Assembly (NCBI GenBank): GCA_023229575.1
Contig: JALNYZ010000021.1
Location: forward strand, 4,364 to 68,363
Direction: 5' to 3'
DNA from: Prolixibacteraceae bacterium
GTDB lineage: Bacteria; Bacteroidota; Bacteroidia; Bacteroidales; Prolixibacteraceae
Length of the DNA: 64,000 nt
Part shown: positions 60,227 through 64,000 of the stretch, piece by piece
Layout of the letters: every line of letters begins with the position of its first letter
How positions within the stretch are numbered: position 1 is the stretch's first letter
Notes under the pieces: generated by a model
Told to the model about the DNA's origin: nothing
What the model saw: only the letters and a program-made list of their open reading frames with translations
Database searches by the model: none
Translations under genes and position numbers: made by a program

Positions 60227-62379
60227 TATCCTAATGTTAGCGTGATATTTTGGCCTCTTCTCATTGGATCACCCGCCCTTAAAGACTGTGATTTCACCTT
60301 TCCAAATCCCCTCATTGAAACCCTCAGTCCCGATTTTTCAAGCAGATACACAGCATCCGTTACACCCATCCCTTTCACATTGGGGATTGTACCGGGTTTG
60401 AGCTCTCTGCTGGTAACCGATACTCCGTCCTCTTCCCTGTTGGCCTCAACCCATTCCGATTTGTAAAAGCTCCAGCCATTCATGATGTCCAGTTCGTTCA
60501 GCACCTTTGCAATATCTTTTTTTCTGCCCGCCGCCAATCCTGGATAATCTTCGGGAATGTCCTTACCAGGATATTTAAAATCCTCATTCTTACCCAGATC
60601 ATAGGCATAAACATAATCCGCAATCTGTTTGAAAACAGGTCCTGCAACAGATCCTCCATAATAATCACCCAGCGGGTGGTTGATCACCACGATACATGAA
60701 TATTTGGGTTCATCGGCAGGAAAATAACCCACAAAGGAGGCCTGGTAAACCTTATTGCCTTTCCGGCCATATCCCTCATTCCTGTTGGCCACCTGTGCTG
60801 TCCCGGTCTTTCCTGCAATTTTGTAATTTGAAGCCTTTAGGGCTTTCCCTGTGCCCCGTTCAATCACCCCTTCGAGTATTGCATGTGCCTGCCGCAGCGT
60901 GCTGTTGGAGCAGATAGAGCGTTTGATGGTCGTTGTACCAAAACTTTCACGCACTTCGCCCTCTTCCACAACTGCTTTGACCAACCGTGGCTTCATCAGG
61001 CAACCATCGTTGGCAACGGCATTGTAAAATGCGAGGATCTGCATTGGTGTCAGTCTCATCTCATAACCGTAGGAGATCTGGGTCAGACTGACTCCGGACC
61101 AGGACTTTTCATCAGGATGGTTTATGTAAGGCTCACTCTCGCCGCTGATGCCAACCTTAATCGGAACATCCAGTCCAAACTGATGGATCCTTTTGAAAAA
61201 ATCATTTTCTTCACCTGCATAGTTTTGGGTAATCAGCTTGGCTACACCAATGTTGGAGGATACCTCGAATGCGCGCTTGGCCGTAATTTTGCCAAACCCA
61301 CCCTTCTTATCGTGATCCGAATCGGTTACTTTCCAGGTTGCCCCTCTTCTATTTAGCTTTCTGACCCATACTCCGTTGCCTGCATCCACGATGGTGGAGG
61401 TATCGATTTTCCCATCTTCCATCGCGGCCATCAGGGAGGCAAGTTTGAAAGTCGATCCGGGATCTGTAGAGCCTGCCGCTCCCAAGGCATAATTCTGGTA
61501 GCCCTGGATTAGCTGACCACCACTGTTTCTGCCATAATTGGAAATAGCCTTGATGTCGCCTGTTTTTACCTCCATCAGAATAGCAGTACCATATTTTGCC
61601 CTCGTTTTCTCCAACATTCTGCGCAGGGAGTAGGATACCTGATCCTGCAATTTCACATCGAGGGTGGTAATCAGATCGCGGCCATCGGTTGGTTCATCCA
61701 GGTGAACATCCATGGTACGGCCGGAGACGTTCTCTTTCTCTGCCAAACCGGGTTCCCCTCTCAAATCTTCTTCAAACGACTCCTCCAGACCGAATGCCCC
61801 AACCTGTGCCGGAATGCCTTCTGAAATGCCCTCTTTCATTTTTCCCAGCGTCCGGCTCTCAAGATTTCCAAGCGGATAGATCCGCTCGTAATCTTGTTCT
61901 GTAATCAAACCGCCCTTGAACTGACCTTTTCTGAAGATCGGAAACCGCTTTATTTTCTGAAGCCCATCGTAATCCACTTTATGCGTAGAGACCAGAAAAT
62001 AGTGGTCCCCTTTTCTGTAAGCCTCTGTCAATGCTCTTCTGTAGGCTGATGCCGATTTGTCGCGGAAGAAGCGCGAGAGCATCAAGGCCAGCGAGTCGAC
62101 ATCGCGGGCAAAATATTTTTTCAGCGGAGGGACGCACAAATCCATTCTGAGGCTGTAATGCGGAATGGATGCAGCCAGCGGACTACCATCCGCTGCACAA
62201 ATGGTTCCACGCCGCGCCTGAACAGTAAGTTCTACAGCCTGGAAGATTTTGCTTTTCTCGCTCCATTTTGGAGAGAATTGTATCTTAATCATCAAAACGA
62301 AGATCCACAAGACGGCCACAATGATCCCGAAATAGACCACCTTAAACCTGCTCAATATGCCTTGCTTTATCTCCATCAC
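60226..62379 (-). CDS. ftsI: Septal transpeptidase FtsI (PBP3) with PASTA domain
   Basis: A 717-residue class B penicillin-binding protein that crosslinks septal peptidoglycan with FtsW. Transmembrane helix at about 15-33, pedestal domain (GRDLITTLDVKLQDQV), transpeptidase domain with SxxK at Ser309 (DPGSTFKLA), SxN at 374-376 (FEVSSNIG) and KTG at 524-526 (IAGKTGTAQV), and one C-terminal PASTA domain (about 660-717; GTIPNVKGMGVTDAVYLLEKSGL) that binds muropeptides or beta-lactam-like structures. It overlaps the ftsL-like gene by four bases. Confidence 0.97.
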   Translation of the reverse strand: MMEIKQGILSRFKVVYFGIIVAVLWIFVLMIKIQFSPKWSEKSKIFQAVELTVQARRGTICAADGSPLAASIPHYSLRMDLCVPPLKKYFARDVDSLALMLSRFFRDKSASAYRRALTEAYRKGDHYFLVSTHKVDYDGLQKIKRFPIFRKGQFKGGLITEQDYERIYPLGNLESRTLGKMKEGISEGIPAQVGAFGLEESFEEDLRGEPGLAEKENVSGRTMDVHLDEPTDGRDLITTLDVKLQDQVSYSLRRMLEKTRAKYGTAILMEVKTGDIKAISNYGRNSGGQLIQGYQNYALGAAGSTDPGSTFKLASLMAAMEDGKIDTSTIVDAGNGVWVRKLNRRGATWKVTDSDHDKKGGFGKITAKRAFEVSSNIGVAKLITQNYAGEENDFFKRIHQFGLDVPIKVGISGESEPYINHPDEKSWSGVSLTQISYGYEMRLTPMQILAFYNAVANDGCLMKPRLVKAVVEEGEVRESFGTTTIKRSICSNSTLRQAHAILEGVIERGTGKALKASNYKIAGKTGTAQVANRNEGYGRKGNKVYQASFVGYFPADEPKYSCIVVINHPLGDYYGGSVAGPVFKQIADYVYAYDLGKNEDFKYPGKDIPEDYPGLAAGRKKDIAKVLNELDIMNGWSFYKSEWVEANREEDGVSVTSRELKPGTIPNVKGMGVTDAVYLLEKSGLRVSMRGFGKVKSQSLRAGDPMRRGQNITLTLG

Positions 62380-62720
62380 TCTATTTTGTCGACATAAATT
62401 CTTCTGGGCGGAACCTTGGAAGTCTCGAGTCCGAGGTTGCTGTTTTTTATCCTGTCAAGAATCTCGGAGGGGCGTGTCAGCTTGATTACCTCTGCCGCTA
62501 CCGCGATAGAGTGCGCCCTCAATTCCTTCACGTCCCGCTCCATGGTATCCACCTCCCGCAACACCTTCGCGGTTTTATACCTCACCGAGATGTTGGCCAG
62601 CAACATCAGGAAGATGACGAAGAGCAATAGCTTGTTTTTTACAAACAGTTCGCTTTCGAAAAACTGGCCATTCAGCAACTCTCCCAGATTAAACTTTATT
62701 TTTTTCTTTGGCTCTTCCAT
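62376..62720 (-). CDS. ftsL: FtsL-like cell division protein
   Basis: A 114-residue bitopic protein at the usual ftsL place between rsmH and ftsI. Basic N-terminus, one transmembrane helix (31-46; LLLFVIFLMLLANISV), then a periplasmic coiled coil (YKTAKVLREVDTMERDVKEL) and short tail (PPRRIYVDKIE). FtsL sequences are poorly conserved; the call rests on position and layout. Translational overlap with both neighbours. Confidence 0.85.
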   Translation of the reverse strand: MEEPKKKIKFNLGELLNGQFFESELFVKNKLLLFVIFLMLLANISVRYKTAKVLREVDTMERDVKELRAHSIAVAAEVIKLTRPSEILDRIKNSNLGLETSKVPPRRIYVDKIE

Positions 62721-63622
62721 TATGCCGTTCTTTGTGCAATGCGTAACCTGGCGCTCCTTGCCCTTGGGTTCCTTTGAGTTTCTTCCTCACCGGGAACAAT
62801 CACCTTTCGGGTGATCAACTCCAATGGCAGATGATAATGACCAAAAAAATCCTGTTCGCTCTTTCCGTCGATACGACCGGAACGCATGAAGTTCTTCACC
62901 ATCCGGTCTTCCAGGGAGTGATAGGAAATGACCACCAACCGTCCACCAGGATTCATCAACTCCAGGGTACTCTCCAAAAAGGTTTCCAATGCCTGCATTT
63001 CCCCGTTTACCTCAATGCGTAAGGCCTGAAACACCTGTGCCAGATATTTTTTTTCCACTTTCGCAGGTACGCAGCGTGAGATAATATTCAAAAACTGGGT
63101 GACCGTCACAATTTTTTCAATAGTCCTTGCCTGACTGATCGTCTCGGAGAGATTGCGCCAGTTCTGAATCTCCCCGTACTCCCTGAACATTACTCCCAAT
63201 TTTTGGACTTCATATTCGTTGATCACCTTTACCGCATCCGTTTCAGCCGACTGGTTCATGCGCATATCCAGCTTTCCGTCAAACCGGAAAGAGAAACCGC
63301 GGTCGGCCTGGTCAAAATCGTGGGAGGATACCCCAAGATCAGCCAGGATACCGTCAACTTTGGGGATGCCGTGAAAACGCAGAAAATTTTTAATGAATTT
63401 AAAGTTGTGGTTGACAAAGATCAACCGTTCGTCGTCGATGAGGTTTTGCAACGCATCTTCGTCCTGGTCAAATGCTACCAGTTTCCCCCCCCTCAGCCGT
63501 TCGAGAATAAGGCGCGAATGCCCCCCTCCCCCGTAAGTAACATCCACATAGATGCCGTTGGGTTGCAGGTTCAATCCGTCTATGCTCTCTTTCAGCAAGA
63601 CCGGGATGTGATATTCACTCAT
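62720..63622 (-). CDS. rsmH: 16S rRNA (cytosine-1402-N4)-methyltransferase RsmH
   Basis: A 300-residue SAM-dependent methyltransferase that modifies C1402 at the same base as RsmI (18700-19428). Seen: YHIPVLLKESIDGLNLQPNGIYVDVTYGGGGHS (SAM site), VAFDQDEDALQNL, GILADLGVSSHDFDQADRGFSFRFDGKLDMRM, and VVISYHSLEDRMVKNFMR. Normal length. It overlaps ftsL by one base (TAATG) and starts 18 bases after mraZ. Confidence 0.97.
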   Translation of the reverse strand: MSEYHIPVLLKESIDGLNLQPNGIYVDVTYGGGGHSRLILERLRGGKLVAFDQDEDALQNLIDDERLIFVNHNFKFIKNFLRFHGIPKVDGILADLGVSSHDFDQADRGFSFRFDGKLDMRMNQSAETDAVKVINEYEVQKLGVMFREYGEIQNWRNLSETISQARTIEKIVTVTQFLNIISRCVPAKVEKKYLAQVFQALRIEVNGEMQALETFLESTLELMNPGGRLVVISYHSLEDRMVKNFMRSGRIDGKSEQDFFGHYHLPLELITRKVIVPGEEETQRNPRARSARLRIAQRTA

Positions 63623-63640
63623 GCGACGAATTTTACGTTG

Positions 63641-64000
63641 TTAAAAATTATCCATTGGTCCACCAAGAAGCTCTTTGTACAACCTGGCATAATCTTCATC
63701 GCTAAGCCTTGATGCCTGATGCCTGGAAGGTTCCCAAAGCCTCATTCGCATGCCTTGTCCGGTAAATACTGCCTCTTTGGTGATGCCTGCATATTGAAGC
63801 ATATCATCCGGAATGTTCAGACGACCGTTTTCGGCCATCGTTACCGTGACAATCTCTTCGTAATACCGCGACAACATTTTGCTGTGGATCGGATCATCCA
63901 TGTTCAGCTTCTTCTTCAATCTTTCTACCTTTGTGAGCCAGGTAGCATGAGGATAAAGGTTCAAACAGGCGTCGTAAACGTCTTTTTCGACAACAAACAG
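63641..64000 (-). CDS. mraZ: Division/cell wall cluster regulator MraZ (5' end outside window)
   Basis: The frame is open to the last base of the window (…KDVYDACLNLYPHATWLTKVERL), so the gene is cut by the edge and a Met-looking start at 63964 (really a TTG leucine) is internal. MraZ is an AbrB-like ring-forming transcription factor that binds the dcw promoter. Seen: two swapped-hairpin repeats, the second as VTVTMAENGRLNIPDDMLQYAGI. It is the first gene of the dcw operon. Confidence 0.93.
   Translation of the reverse strand: MFVVEKDVYDACLNLYPHATWLTKVERLKKKLNMDDPIHSKMLSRYYEEIVTVTMAENGRLNIPDDMLQYAGITKEAVFTGQGMRMRLWEPSRHQASRLSDEDYARLYKELLGGPMDNF

Noticed and set aside
1..64000. tRNA or rRNA genes
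   Set aside because: Reading the spacers showed no cloverleaf arms with conserved GTTCNA-type loops and no rRNA-like stretch.

Overview
The window looks like a chromosomal segment of a Bacteroidota bacterium, most likely of the order Bacteroidales. Lineage markers are a SusC/SusD pair, DUF4249 and MG2 proteins beside a TonB receptor with an STN domain, a GldB-type lipoprotein, a MurF-alanine racemase fusion, and promoters of the Bacteroidota type (TTG, about 19-21 nt, TAnnTTTG). The MurE DNPR motif indicates meso-diaminopimelate peptidoglycan. I found no rRNA, tRNA, CRISPR array, prophage or insertion sequence.

Layout. 1-4.1 kb: end of ddl, a decayed toxin-antitoxin pair, dnaB, an orphan HicB-like antitoxin and an intact vapBC. 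4.3-10.5 kb (minus strand): TonB receptor, DUF4249 lipoprotein, MG2 protein with a TonB-plug-like segment, and a small secreted protein, as a tight operon. 10.8-17.3 kb (minus strand): a Sus-type operon (SusC, SusD, two lipoproteins) with a good promoter and a rho-independent terminator. 17.9-31.7 kb: housekeeping genes (yjjG, rsmI, tdk, murF-alr, Crp-family regulator, nadE, gldB, pfkA, meaB) mixed with lipoproteins. 31.8-43.5 kb: TlpA-type thioredoxin, an ECF sigma factor with a membrane-anchored beta-barrel partner, a lytic transglycosylase, uvrA, a thioredoxin pair, a TGS/uridine-kinase-like protein, a YceI pair and a GatB/YqeY protein. 43.5-64 kb (minus strand): a propeller-sensor histidine kinase followed by the complete dcw division and wall cluster, mraZ-rsmH-ftsL-ftsI-murE-mraY-murD-ftsW-murG-murC-ftsQ-ftsA-ftsZ-ftsZ.

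Two observations stand out. First, the dcw cluster carries two tandem, apparently active ftsZ genes with different C-terminal tails. The upstream copy ends in a putative amphipathic helix resembling the tail of its neighbour FtsA. The downstream copy ends in a short peptide of the kind that could bind FtsA. This suggests a two-FtsZ division of labour comparable to plastid FtsZ1/FtsZ2. Second, the spacers are seeded with at least eight families of short tandem repeats (7-20 bp units). They sit against start or stop codons, are often paired as long inverted repeats, and sometimes supply stop codons, protein tails or a promoter element.

Functionally, ddl, murF-alr, the transglycosylase and the dcw cluster cover most of peptidoglycan precursor synthesis and septation. 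The two TonB-type operons are outer-membrane uptake systems for unknown substrates.
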